A DNA stretch of 64,000 nucleotides from Marsupella aquatica (taxonomy: Eukaryota; Marchantiophyta): the NCBI GenBank assembly GCA_973895155.1, contig OZ316891.1:12648001-12712000 (forward strand), given 5' to 3'. The notes beneath the pieces are model-generated. The model had not been told where the DNA came from. It worked only from the letters and a program-made list of their open reading frames with translations, and made no database searches. The position numbers were made by a program, and so were the translations under genes. This document shows, piece after piece, positions 1-12,800 of the stretch (position 1 is its first letter; the number at the start of each line of letters is the position of its first letter).

Positions 1-21
1 TTCTACCTTCTCTATTTTTAT

Positions 22-3000
22 TTACATGGTATCCTGCTTTGCCCTACTTGGGTCTGCCTCTATCTCATCATCGACTCGAGATGAGTCCTGCAATCTTAAG
101 TAAGATGCGGATGTACCGATTTCTCGGGATTCTCCTCCAGCTTTGGACCCATGACTAGGACCTGGAGAAGTGCCCCTCGATGTTTCCCGGCCACTACGGT
201 CACAATTACCAAGGTCCTCTGGATTTTGTGTACCAGTTCGACCTAAAGTATCTATTTGCAATGGTTCGAAGCTTAATATTCTGCGTCCTTTCGCTTCAGT
301 TCTGCCTACAGACCCGAAGTCATATCCAGAAGGTCCACTTGGAGCGCACTTGTCCTGCTGTAAAGATTCGCACAATGCTGTAGAGATCCTCTCTGACTCC
401 AATAACTCACTGTCTGCAAAAGAATTGTTCCTACTGTGTCGCGATATGGCATTTGCCGACTTCTTAAGGCCCACTTGAACAGAGTAGGTAAAATCGTGTC
501 CTTCGGTGTTATCATAATCCTCGCCTCTAGGGCTGCAGCTACCTCTAGACCAGATTTTATTTCCGCGCTTGCTACTGCGCTGATCCCACATTGGGGGCTG
601 ACTCGACCTGGTGGGCGTACTAGCATATCCACTTCCAGCATCACCACCGTCTCCACTGTCATATGGAGCTGTTGACATGTGTGTATATTCAGCAGAATCC
701 CCATCAGTCTCATTCCCAGACACAAACTTTTGAGCTGAAGCAGACTTCATCAATGGTCCCCCCACCCTTGTCCATGACAAATTGCTGGAGTCGAAGTTTT
801 CTGTCCCGCTATCACTGTCGCTGCCATCATGGATGTTGTTCGCTGGTTTAAGCTTATTCACGGAAGGACCTCCCCAAGGACCCCCGGCCTGCATGTGGTC
901 TGAGATTCCTTCGTCGTCGAAAGAACCCCACGAACCTGAGTGGGCCAGGCAATTCCAAGAAGGAATACGCTTAGTGGTATTTTGTCGCGCCATTTTTTTG
1001 CCTTCCCTCGTAAATTGCTCTGCCTCCTTTTTAGCTTTCCTACGGCGATGGAGCTCAGAGACACACTCATCCAGCATCAACTCAATCCCACAATTGGCCT
1101 GGATAGCTGATAATTTAGCCCATGTACACCTGCGCCCTTGCATGACTGCCTTTCTTAACTCGGATGGTGTAGGATTCTGTATGAGCTTGGCAAACTGTGA
1201 CAAGAACAAAAGCAGGATTAATCAGATGAGGGTACTTAAAATAAACATCAAGAGCAACAGTTTTCCTGACTTAAAATACTTGTGAGATGGGTCAAGCTGC
1301 ACAGAATACCCTGTCATGACCAGGTTTCACAACTTAATTAAACTCGTGGGAGTGCAATCCACTTTGCATACCTGGGCAAACGTGGCTGGCATGACTATGG
1401 TTATATCCCCCTCCCAGTCCTGTGCAAACAGCTTGGCAAGTCCTCCCAATCGAAAACCCATTTCTAGGGCTTGACTGCAGCGATGCTTGACTTCCATCTC
1501 GGCTATATGAGCCAACTGCGAACGATCCAATGAACAGACGATTTTGAACATTAAAAAACAAAGTGCACTGAAAAATGTACATTTCAATCTTCAATAACTT
1601 AGAGGTTGCTATCTTACAAGGCAGAGAGAAAAGGAAAAATCGAGAAGACGGGAAAAGCCAAAACTACAAAATAAAGCAAAGGAACTCCATGCCCGTGTGA
1701 GCTGCTTTTCTAGTTAAAGGTGAGCAGATCCTTCGATTACCGAAGCCTAACACACGGTTATTTCCCACATGTTTCATGAAGTAATTGCTAACCGATTATT
1801 TGGTGCTCTGGACGTTCCCAGCAGCTTAACTCATCAAGGTTGTGGAAGGGTGCCGGCCTTACTCGCGATCATAAGTATTAACCTCAAAACCAATCTTTGC
1901 AAACACAGGGAAAGTGTAATTTCCCACTCTATTGGACCTGATTTTCTCTCGTATCCATCCGATTCGGATACATTTTAATCATCCCTTGTAAGCCATGGGG
2001 ACGATATTTGAGTACGAGGCTAAAGAATTCAGCAGTCTTCTGTGCATCAGTTGTCAACATTGTGATATCTATGAATCCCAATCAATCAGGTTAATTAGGG
2101 CGATCATTTCACTGCAAAATTGTTCGAAACCTTCCACCAACACGGTATAAAGTATGAGACAAATGTAGAATTACTGGAGAAAAAAGGGGTAGGAGCCTCA
2201 CCCTGGCAGCGAAATCACCCCCGTAGACTCTAGTGAGCTCCTTAAGCCGAAGCAGCGGTGCAATATGAGGATTGGCTTGGCTAACAATAAAATGGTTCAC
2301 GTTAAAGAGCTCTTTGAGCTGGAGCATGGGGAGATCACTCTCCAAACTACCGTCACGCCACTGCCTTTTCATGTTGTTCAGCTCCTCCGGCCTAACGTGC
2401 CCTATTATGGGACTGTGATATGGCACCAAACGACCATTACGATCTTTCGCCATTAATTCTTGCGCCTCAAAAAGGCCTGGGAAAGCGCAGGACGCTGTGA
2501 CGGCGCTCCAAATGACGACATGGGGAGAGGTCAAGTAGTTCAAGCATCTGGGCGGCTCGTGCTTCCGGGGTGAACAGACAGAAATTCCTAGGACCCGCCC
2601 AGACAGGTCATACGCTTCTTGAAATGTCAAGTCCCCAATCAGCTGCCTCATTTTCCGCTGAAGAGCTCCAATCTCATGCACCGCACCTTTGGTGAGCAGA
2701 CGGTGGGCGGTGGCGATGATGCTGCCCATCGACTCGAAGAAATGCATGGGAGGCATTGGATCGTCGAAGAAGGTCTGCAACTCAGACCAAGTACGGGTAG
2801 CTGTAAATGAGCAGGTTATGGAGCCCACGCTAGCCCCTGCCACAACCCGTGGCAACAGTCTGTGCTCGATAAGAGTTCTGACCACTCCTAAATGAAATGC
2901 TCCCAGCGCAGCACCCCCACTCAACAGGAGCGCTGTTCGCCCAAACGCATGCCTCGTTTCCTGAATGAAAGCAATTTTCTCGTCGACCGAAAACTCTTCG

Positions 3001-3638
3001 GAATCCGTCTCACACACAGCCCTCAATTGATACCTCACTTCGTTAATATATTCCTGAATTACACGCGGTGTTTGCAGCCTTCCCTTGTGAAGCTCAGGAT
3101 TACACATATTCCCCAAATTGCGCACAAGATCGGCACGCAAGAAAAAGAGAATGTCTTCAACTCCCCCCTCCAACCTTCGCAACCGGAGATCGTCCAGTTT
3201 CGCTTGCACCAAATCCTCGTCAAACAATTCCTTATCTCTCTTCCGATCGATGGCCTTGTCAAGCATGCTTGCGGCATGAACCCACTCGTCATACGTCAGT
3301 GCAGAGGTCATCAAGTTGGACCAGAACTTTCGACGATAATTTTGCTCTGCTTTGACAGTTTTCATCTTCGCCCTGCGAACCAACACCATGGCGCCTACTA
3401 TGGCCGTCAAAATCACGCTAGGATGGCGAGGATTCACCACCCACAGCAGGCTGCGAAGAAAGTTTCCTAAAACCTTCCGTATCTGTTTCCCACGACGTGC
3501 TAGAGCGGTCATCCACACAAGCACCAGCTCATTCATCTCCTTGCAGAACAAAACTCGAATTGCAAGAACGCGGCCAACCATGGAGGTCGGCCCAATCCTG
3601 ACGAGGTCGAGTGCAGCTTCTTCACTACTGGAATCCAT
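22..3638 (-). CDS. SDP1: SDP1-like triacylglycerol lipase (patatin domain), 3 exons
   Basis: Exons on the minus strand are 3638-2202, 1515-1372 and 1194-22, giving 917 residues with all junctions in phase 0 and GT-AG introns. Plant SDP1 proteins are patatin-fold lipases that hydrolyse oil-body triacylglycerol. Seen here: an N-terminal hydrophobic stretch (about 60-90), an LTYDEW segment, the oxyanion loop GGAALG (241-246), the nucleophile motif GASVGS with Ser270, the invariant block [20 protein letters not shown] (355-374) and the catalytic Asp in WRDG (429). Exon 2 supplies EMEVKHRC and AQDWEGD; exon 3 begins FAKLIQNP. The start is the ATG giving MDSSSEEA, matching where family members begin; an in-frame ATG 29 codons upstream adds unrelated residues. 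After about residue 545 runs a long Ser/Gly/Asp-rich tail ending in SRAKQDTM, making it longer than the roughly 825 residues I recall for Arabidopsis SDP1. Identification is firm; the function of the tail is unknown. Confidence 0.95.
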
Positions 3639-3721
3639 GATGCGTGTATCTCGCTCTCGCCCCACTCCACAGAATTGTCCTCGTTCGCAAATTGTACCTC
3701 CGTCTGTGATATTCTGCCACC

Positions 3722-3781
3722 TCAAAATTCTAATACTTTGAAAGAATACCCTAATGCAGTTTCTTCACTGCTGGTATCCAT
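3722..3781 (-). CDS. Candidate upstream ORF mimicking the SDP1 N-terminus (19 codons)
   Basis: Reading upstream of the lipase ATG on the minus strand, a second ATG at 3781 opens a 19-residue frame starting [10 protein letters not shown] and stopping at 3722. The lipase itself starts [10 protein letters not shown] at 3638. The DNA around both ATGs is alignable (3607-3720 against 3749-3835), so this is an imperfect tandem duplication of the start region rather than chance. If transcription starts beyond 3781 this is a uORF, separate from the main frame. The transcription start is not known. Confidence 0.55.
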   Translation of the reverse strand: MDTSSEETALGYSFKVLEF

Positions 3782-6700
3782 GGAAAAAATCTTTCCCCCT
3801 CACGAACGACAACCTTCATCATTCTGTGACATTCTGAACGCTTTTCCAAACATGACTGCTGTGCAAGAGAACCTTAGACAGTCCAGAGCCGCTTCCGTGG
3901 ATGGAATCGTTCGTACAATCTCCCAATCACACACACCTCTAAAGCTCTGGGGATTGTGGAGGCAACGCCCAACAAGACTCAACAAGAAACAGATGAAAAT
4001 GAAAACCAACCCATCCACTTTACTAAAACAGGGGACCGGCAGCAGAGGCAACTGATGAAAAAACCAACGAAAACACAAAAAGTGGAAACTGAGCACTCTC
4101 AAAATCAAAATTGCTCGACTTCGTCATCATCATCCTTAAAAACGAAACTATCTCTGGACCGACGAAAACGCCAAACGTGAAAACCATGTGCGACTCTCGA
4201 TACAAATTGTTCGACTTCCTCAGGATCATCGGATGTATCGCCCTCCTTCACCTTCCTTGTCCGCCGTCTGATACGACTCTCTGCGAACGCAAGAGAACTT
4301 CCGTGCTGCAAAGGTCTCTCAGTGTCGTAGTGTAGCACTGCAGCCGATCTCTTCACGGAACCCACGAATCTGAACGAAAGCACAAGCATTCTGTCTTACA
4401 CTGTCGTTGCGGACTTTCTCAACACCGTCCCGTAACTTTCTCGACACTTCGTCGAAACAAAGTTCCGCATCGGAATGCGCAAAACATTCGTCAGGATCAG
4501 CCATCCCGAACCTATTCCGTTCCGACGTGGACAGCCATACCCGACCCAAGCCGCCAAGCCCGATGAGGACAACTCAGCGGGCCCGAACCCAATCCATTCC
4601 GTTCCTACGTGGAAAACTCAGCCTTCCCGAAATCCAGGACATGGTAATTTCTGGGATTGTTTCTTTCTCCAAGGGTGGCGAAACGTGTCCGAAGGTGAAG
4701 ATGCTAGTCATTTATTTTAGTTTTCGGAGATTAATTAAAGACTCTAAGATCTCCCTAAATCAAATTCTGGCTAATGCGATCGGCTGGGCCGAGATCATTC
4801 CAATGTGAAATTCTAGTAGTTATATAACAGTCCCAAAAACAAAAAGTGCCATGCAGGGGACAGGATATCAAGGACCCAATAAAAAAGGAAACAAAAGACA
4901 AAAAGCCCAAGGGGGAGTCAAAACACATGCACTGCTAGTAGTTTTACGAATGATATAAAGAATGAAAAATATATAAACATAGGGATTTCCTCGCTTTAGA
5001 AAAAAAAATTCTTAAAAGAGAAAAACCTGGCTTGTCAACAGGAAAACCCTTTGTTCACATATATTAAAATTGTTAATCTTAGGAAAGAGAAAATAAAGTC
5101 ACTGGTCTTGTAGTGCGTCCTCTTCAACAAGATTTGTTTAACACGAATGATTAATCATTCTTTTAAAGAGGAGATAAAACAAATTGAATCACCTAAATTA
5201 ATAAAATAATGACTGAGTTTTGGGTGACATGGAACATCTCCTCATTGCTCATGGCCTTACAAAATGTCGGCCCAATTTTTAAAGCCCTTACCACATGTCA
5301 ATTTTCTAATAAACAACTTTTCTTTCCCACATGAAATTTTGTAATGAACAACTTCTTAGTTTCTAACGATTGTGAATCCCTTTCAAGAAAAGTGATAACC
5401 CTTTCGTGTACTTCTCACATAACTAATTTGGTTAATGACACATAAGTCACTGAAACCCATTAGAAAATAAAATTGTGAGGAGTACCAATGTGCCGAGGGA
5501 TTGGAATCGTTTTCTCTCACACTCTTGGGAAGAGACAGCATCTCACTCACTGTCCGCCATGTGCAATATTGAAAAGGAAATACAGAGCCTAAGAACAAAA
5601 GCTCTAAGACAGGGGAACTTGGGGTGCTTTTTGGCGTTTAGGCACCGATTGGGGTGTGTGTGGCCCTCTGTGTGGTTTGTTGCTTGCCTAGCTGGTCTTC
5701 GCTGCGGTGGCTTCGCTAATAAACACGTATTTTCCCAAAAATAAAATAAAATAATCAATACTAGTGGTGCCAAAGGAAATTTTAAAAAACCCTATAGTAT
5801 AAACCCTGTACATTAAACCAAAGACACAACAGAAATCTCATTAGGACCAAATAATCTGAGTAGCCTCCCTAGCCAAGGTAATACCTGTAAATGGAAATTC
5901 CATGAGGAGGAGCCAAAGTTTGAACAGCATTTTTTGGGCCCAGTGCTTGTGAGGTAGGATAGATAGACATCATGTCTGAATGGCCACCTACTTCTTGCAA
6001 TGCTATCTACAACTATTTCTGCTCATCATATAGTCCAGATTAAATCTCAGATGGAATTAAAATAACCAATGGGCCCCCATGTGTTGTAAACCCACCCTAA
6101 GGGATGGGTGAAAATACATCAGCTTGGAATAAAGCGGCCAGAGGCTAAATAAAATTACAAAAGCCTGGGTTACATGGATATCGTGCTGGGCTAATGTGTG
6201 ATCTAGAGTACTCTTGTAGCCTTTTGGAAGCAATCAAAACGAGGTTGAGTTGGTTTCCAGACAAGTTTATTAATTCACCCGACAACAATGTACTGTACTA
6301 GGTGACAAACCTACCGTAAGCTGATGTGGGGATCTACTGGAGTCAGGGCAGTCATTTGGAACCAGCTGATAAAAGAAAAATTATTCAATCATCTGAAATT
6401 AATGTTAGGACCATTCCCATGAGCTTTTTCTTTAATTTCAATTTCTTAATTAAGGAAAGACAACATTAGACCGATGGCCACCCAGGTGGAGCACTAGCAG
6501 GGCAAGAAGAGAACACAAACCTGGGGCCTGGATGCACAGCCACTGATTGCCAACTAAAATCCTTTGGCCTAGAGTGAATCAAGGTCAGATACAGTACATG
6601 ATGAATCTAGTAACTAATCCTAGCAATTGGGCGAGCAACCCCATCGATCCCCATTGTGCAAACACAAGAGCAGGAATCTCTATTGGTGACAATATGTGCA

Positions 6701-7135
6701 GGAATCTGTATTGCTGACAATATGTGTGGTACGGTACGGGGTCCTGATTGTCATGTTGCCCAAACATAGCACTCCCACAAACCTGTCCCTGTAATTGCAC
6801 ATCAAAATGTGACAATCACATAAGTAGTAAGGATAACACTCACTTATTTAAACAGAATAATAGTGTTTTATGATGGAATGGAGTGACATAATAAACCCTA
6901 TATTGTCACATTTCAATGTGCAATTACTAGGATGCCCCCTGAACTTTAAAACCGGAATGGACTTGATCATGTTTGATCAAAAACATGTGGATTTCTGTCA
7001 AAGTAAAAATACTATTTGATACCATTAAAGAAGGTTCTTTGAGTCCATCTGGGTTGCTATGGTCCATCAATGCGTTTTGTCAGATGTACATACTTTAGGT
7101 CCATGGGGGCTTCAATTCCAAGTTATCCATATGAG
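3782..7135. other. Intergenic, promoter side of the SDP1-like gene
   Basis: No gene recognised. The first kilobase is the probable 5' region of the lipase gene. From about 4820 the sequence is AT-rich with A tracts. A tandem pair of about 28 bp lies at 6668-6725 (gcaggaatctctattg and a variant), and inverted arms lie at 6787-6931. A stretch near 5600-5755 ends in an A-rich aaaataaaataaaat tail and could be a decayed retroposon, but no protein of one is readable. The longest ORFs resemble nothing I know. Confidence 0.4.
6787..6931. repeat. Short inverted repeat (about 29-bp arms)
   Basis: The sequence cctgtaattgcacatc at about 6788 is mirrored by gatgtgcaattac-type sequence at 6901-6931, with the arms extending through tgtgaca. 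The arms are separated by about 85 bp containing tttatgatgg. The shape suits a very small foldback element or MITE remnant. No clear target-site duplication was seen. Confidence 0.4.
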
Positions 7136-7140
7136 TTGTC

Positions 7141-7498
7141 TATTGAGCAATGACGACATTCAAAACGGCAAGCCCATAACCATCCAACAATCAAGTAGTC
7201 AACACAGAGAGATATGTGGTTCACCTCCACATGACCGAGGCTACGTTCACGGGAACACACAGGAGCCTTACTGCACTCTAGGCCGAGCGACCATACCAAG
7301 CATGCACAACACAAGCTCTCTCTATCTCTCAATTGGCTCCGTAACAATGAGCCTGAGTTCCCACTATCCAAGAAAACATTGCTTGGGTATTGTGTGTGTA
7401 GCATGACTAACCTAACCTACTCTGCGACTAAGGTTGGGACTAAGGTTAGCCCTACTGCGGTATAGTTGTGACTCTAGACCTATGAGTTAATCCTAACA
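7141..7498 (-). mobile_element. Solo LTR, Copia-type, with perfect 5-bp TSD
   Basis: Read on the minus strand this starts TGTTAGG at 7498 and ends GCTCAATA at 7141. It is flanked by the identical pentanucleotide ttgtc at 7136-7140 and 7499-7503, a target-site duplication. Near the 3' half is the stretch GTAGCC...AGGTGAACCACATATCTC, which resembles the R/U5 region of plant Copia LTRs. Neither a primer-binding site nor internal domains follow, so it is a solo LTR. Two relatives occur at 7749-8101 and 57885-58229. Confidence 0.8.
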
Positions 7499-7748
7499 TT
7501 GTCCATTTGCCAACATGACCCTTCTAATTCTTTAAATTGAGACCTACTAAATTGTCATTCTTCTTAGTTGAAATTCAAACTTTGTTGTTTAATCATATCC
7601 CGGTCATTATGTGACATTGTTTTGACTGAGGGTTAAGCACTGTAGTTCGACTTAGCTAGAATTAAACAATCCAACAATCAACATCTGGCTAGGTTTTACC
7701 ATTGGACCTTTCCCTTCACATTAGGTTGGGTCTCTTACTTTGCTCCTA

Positions 7749-8101
7749 CCCAAACATTAACTTCTAGATCTAGGGTCTGACTGTAACCATAATTAGGGTT
7801 GACCTTAGTTGCAGACAAGGTTAGGTTAACTAGGTTACACACTATATCCAAAGCAGTGTTTGCTGGAATAAAAGAAACTCAGGCTCATTGTTACAGAACC
7901 AGTTGAGATCTAGAGAGATCTTGTATTGCAAAGACTCGGTATGGCCGATGCCCGGGCCGACGGGCCTAGAGTGCAGTGAAGCTCACATGTGTTCCCTTGG
8001 ACGTAGCCTCAGCTGAGGTGAACCATGTATTTCTCTATGTTGATTACTTGTGCATTGGATAATCATGGGCTTGCCATTGTGAATGTTGTCTTTGCTCAAC
8101 A
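7749..8101 (+). mobile_element. Solo or degenerate LTR, same family, opposite orientation
   Basis: Plus-strand copy of the LTR at 7141-7498. Shared landmarks in order are cttagttgcagac, ggttaggtta, attgttacaga, the tagagtgcag block, ttgg-acgtagcctc, ggtgaacca, tctctatgttg, and the end at gctcaaca (8101). The left end has lost the expected TG terminus and no target-site duplication is visible, so this copy looks older. With the 7.1-kb copy it forms an inverted pair about 250 bp apart. Confidence 0.7.
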
Positions 8102-9882
8102 TGAGGCTGCCCACCCCTCCGTCCCCCCTGGTTGAGGGTGGAGGAGAGTATTGAGGTTAGTTGAGGACAATGACAATAATTGCCCAATGATGGGAATGGG
8201 CAGGGTGTTGACCATTGTATCATTCCAAGCTAGCCAGAGTTACTTTGCTCAACCAACCATGGAAAAGGTGTCAACTTAGTAATTAAACTAAAATCAGTGG
8301 CAGAGTATCTAATTCAACAACAAATGAGTGACAGTGTACTAAATCTCACTTTTTTTGTATGCAAGTGGTTCCCTTATGCCACCTCCATTGTATATAAATG
8401 GCCAGTGAGAACCATATTAAAGCAAAACTCCTTTACATAGCATTGTCATCACCCTCAATACAATACACTATGCTATGATCTGTTGCAACTCAATAAGATC
8501 TAGGGCTGCCTTTAAGAAACAAGTGTGGCCACCTTTGCCTAGTAAGAGGAGATATTATTGTAAGGATGTTTTTGTAAATTCCAAACTTTCATGGTAGATG
8601 GGCAAATTTTGATAATTCACAGGGTAATTCTGTAATTTCCCTATCATAAAATTATGTTGTTTCACACAATAGCAAAATTTAGACTAGGTCACACCAGGTT
8701 GAGCAACTGTCTAGTCTATGTATTTCAACTGACCAAGGCTATGTCTTCCCTTGTATATTCAAGAATTTTAGCCATTATTCTCAACCACCATATCCTCAGA
8801 GTTTGAGTGTGTGGGTTCACCAATACTTCACTTCACTTAGTCAATGAGACATTTGAGTTGTGCTTAGAACCTAGGGCTACAGTGCATTTGACTAAGTATA
8901 TGGGATCCCATTCTAAAACACAACACACTCTGTGTTCAAACTTAATCAATAAGATCTGTGACAAGTTGGCATGCAAATAATCACTGTAATGTGGCCTGGT
9001 TGACCAAGTGCCCAGGGATAACTTATGGCAGGAGGTCTCAAGTTCAATTCCCGGCCAGACAATTATGCTCCAATCTCAGCTTTCGTGTGGCAACCGTTGC
9101 TGCTTCTGCATTCAAGGTTGCTTCAATCCATGCTACTCTTTGTCTTTGGTAGGTTTAATATGTCAAGCACCACAAGCGCTTGAGTAGTCCAGGAATTCAT
9201 CTACAAAATACAAAAATATAAAACTGATAGTATCCTGCTAAAAGAAAAAGTTGACATGCAAATAAACTACACACCACTGCTAATTATATCTATATCATAC
9301 ATTAAGAGCATACACAAGACATAAAAACACATATAGCCCAGGTTCCACCACAATAAATAATGGATCATCCTTTTGTTGTGCTACCATTAAACAACAACTA
9401 CCCAGATATCAGCCAGGGGGAAGTGTCCAATATTCTCATTTTTCCACACTCCACTCACTTCTTTCCTCTAACATGCTAGTCTGATCCACAATTTCAGGAA
9501 ACTTTTATTGTTTCTAGTGAAGTTTGGTTTCTATAGGTAATTCATAGTTCTTGGAGGGGCAGCTGTGCTTTAAGTCAAAACAAGTCCACCTGCTAATTGA
9601 GCACTCTACCTCCTAGAGATTCTGCTCAACAGAAGCAACTCACACATAAAAGTTACTGGTGATTTTGTGGTAGCTCACTTGAGTAGAGAGTGACCATGGC
9701 GACCAACTTTCCATTTTACAAGTACAGAAAAGAATTACAACTATCGTCACATAGTGGAGATTGCACCAAGAGAGTGCAACAGTAAGAGGAGGACCCGTTC
9801 AGATACCTTCGGACACATGTATTAAAATACAACATTGTACAAACACACCTTTTCAGGCAAATGAAAAGTATAGATCAACTTC
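8102..9882. other. Intergenic, downstream of the PIF1-like gene
   Basis: No protein gene recognised. Contains a tRNA-like segment at about 8985-9058 and a stretch at 9418-9535 that aligns loosely with one half of the foldback element at 17.05-17.38 kb. The last few hundred bases before 9883 are probably 3' UTR of the helicase. Confidence 0.35.
8985..9058 (+). repeat. tRNA-derived SINE-like head
   Basis: A B-box-like AGTTCAATTCC sits inside a potential T-arm, preceded at tRNA-like spacing by GGCCTGGTTGACCAAGTGCC, which resembles an A box. Matching gtggcc and ggccag-like ends could form an acceptor-like stem. No clean anticodon stem forms, so it is not called as a tRNA gene. Confidence 0.35.
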
Positions 9883-12800
9883 TCATTTTGTCCTTTTAAA
9901 GCAATCAGATGCAGAATGCCCTTCAGCGTCACAAAAGTAGCATGTGCAATCATCTCCACTTGTCAGAACCCGGTACCACCTGCCAGGAGCCTTGTGAGGA
10001 TCTTGTTGGATGTCCTCGACAGTCCTAGAATCAAGTTTTTTGGTTGGCCTTTGATACCTGAAGCCAACTTTCCGAGGACTTATGCTCTTACTATTCACAT
10101 CTGTGGGTTTCTGTGAAGCAATTTCATTTGCCTGGTCTCGTGTGATTTCGGTTGGATCGACATCCCTGCAACTTGTACCCTCTATTCGTACTGCCTCAAC
10201 CAAGTTAGTTCTACTCTCACACGGCTTTATGTTATTTTTATGACTTTTGCAGGGTCTTACCTTCTCAATAATGGTTTTACCACAATGGGGGTCTTTTGAT
10301 GTGCTCAAAGAAATTCCACCGTAACACTCCCCTATCAGCTTCTCCGTAGTAGTTTTTAGAGTACTTTCATGCCATTCTGGAGGTCTTAAATGTATTGTAG
10401 CCAAGGTGCCGTCTCCCACTTCTCTCGAGGTACTCTGGATGGCAACAACATGCTTATCCCCAACCAGCGTGGCCGTACCAGTGTTGGTCTTGTGTCTGAT
10501 CTTCTCTTTGAGACTTTTCATAGAGCTTGCAATACGTGCAGGGCCCTTCTTCAAATCATGGAGACGATGAAATTGCTTGCACGACTTCTCATCATCTCCG
10601 CTAATCATGGTTTCCTCAACATTCGTCCTCGGTTCAAAATATCTACTCATGACGATCTCTGAAGTTTTTTCTCCGACGTCTTGCCTACTGCTTCCATCTG
10701 AAGCAGAGCCCAAAGAGACTTCAGGCCATCTATTCGCCCCTCTCCCAGTATCTTGCAAATGTAAACTCTGTTTGACTGAAACTCCAGCAGTTACATTTCT
10801 CATCGTACAATCCACCCTCCCCGCTGAGTACACACTTCGACCGTCGCGCTGTCTAACGGTGCCGCAAAACGGTTTAGAGCTGGAACCGTGTTCTGATATC
10901 CTCCCAGATTTTCGAGTGACGTTGGGTTGCTCATAGGTTCGACCAGAATTACCAATTGAAATCATCTTACAATTACTCAGTGCAGGACTCTGTAACGTAA
11001 CTTCATCCCATTTTCTCTTGCTTGGTAAACCTATTGTTTGGTGTTTAACATCATGTCCCAAAGAACTTTGGCTCCCGTAAATCCCACTTGTCATCGGTTT
11101 CCTCTTCCCTGTAAGATCTCCCGTACCACTTCCAAACTCCTCATCGAATTTCCTTTTGCTCCCAGTCTCCTTACTGTGCCTGCTGTGCTCAGAATATGTA
11201 TCAGAACAGCCCCTGCTCGACCCACTTTCCATCATTATCACAGGATACTGTGTGCCTATTTCACACTGAGTGATCAATGCTGGACTTCCACTCGTAGAGT
11301 TTTCAATCCTCTCTAAAATTCTGATCTCGTTGTGCTCAGTAAAAGTATGCGCAATATTGTTTGTTGGAACCTGCCTGCTGCCACTATTCTGCTTAGCTAC
11401 TTGATGAGCATATGCACTACTTCGATTTCCCGTCTGTACCAGAGAGTTTTGCAAACTTTCCTTGCACACGTCCACCTCCAACCAAGTGTTGAGATTTTGA
11501 TCCACTTGGGCATGTTCAATAGTATTACTGCAATCTACTGTCTCCACAAACTCCTGTGTAACTCGTTCACCTTGCTCCGTGCCATCATGAGCCAAAATCT
11601 TACGCGAGTTGCTATTCTTGATAGAGCTGCTCACCTGCCCTTCAAACTTTGATTCACTTTGATGCTGTTCAAAGGTTTGAAGGACCTCAGGTTCAGTTCC
11701 TTCATATATTCCATCTATAAAATACTCATCATCTACTTCATCTATCATATCGAAATCCTGAAGATGACTTGAAGTGCTTTTCTTTTCATACTTGAGTGGA
11801 TAGTAAGGGACGACTTTTCTGAATTCTAACACAACCCCTGCATATCCCTTTCCTCCTTGAAGTGCCTCAAAGTATGTCTTGACATCCTTATTTACTCTGT
11901 ACAGCAACAAACGACGCATGTAAGCTATGTCCCTATGATTTCACTTGATCAATTAGAAGTACTGTCAACCCACGTGGACCTGGAATATACTAAACAAGAC
12001 TTTGAAGACAGGGTAACAAAGTGAAATTATAACGCCGTATTAGACTAGATAGAGATGAAAAGTGATCTGGTACCTTACAACAAATTTCTTCTGGTTTGTG
12101 TCTAGAATCTGCAAGCCGTCCATAGATCTCACGCGGCTCAGAGCAACGTATGTCTGTCCCTCAGTAAAGACATGCGAAAGCGACACTTTTGCATAGTCCA
12201 ACGTCATTCCTATTCACAGACGCACACATCCATTCAGCGTGTTGATTCCCCAAATCCCATCTTGCACCAAACAAGCACATTCCTAAAAGTGTGATTTGGA
12301 GTTTAAGAAACCTTCAAAAGGCACTAAGTACGAGGCAGTCAAATCACATAGACAACTATCAGCATCACAATATTCTTATTTATTTGCTTTTTTCAGCATC
12401 ACAATTGTACGCAAAACTTCTTAGATTTGATGCATGTTCTACCTCAACCGTAAGTCAAAGAAGTATACAGTTTCCATAGTGTCGTACGCATAGTTAAAGC
12501 AATTAGATTATACTAATGAACATGTGCCACACAAAGCAGATCTCCTAGTACTTGGAGCCATTGGTTGTGAAGAGCTGACCTTGGCATTTGTGAATCGTCA
12601 TGGCCCACGCTAACTTTAAAGGTACCTGTAAGACAGTTACATCTCAGAACGAATTCTAATATGCATCTGGAAGACCATGAGTGGATATGTGCCCACCACC
12701 GTGAGATTTACAAAGTAAGCTGTTCTACCAAGCTCTTAACCACAAGCGTTCCCCTCAACATCGCAAAGCTACCATCTGAGAGGAGGATTTCGTTCGTATT

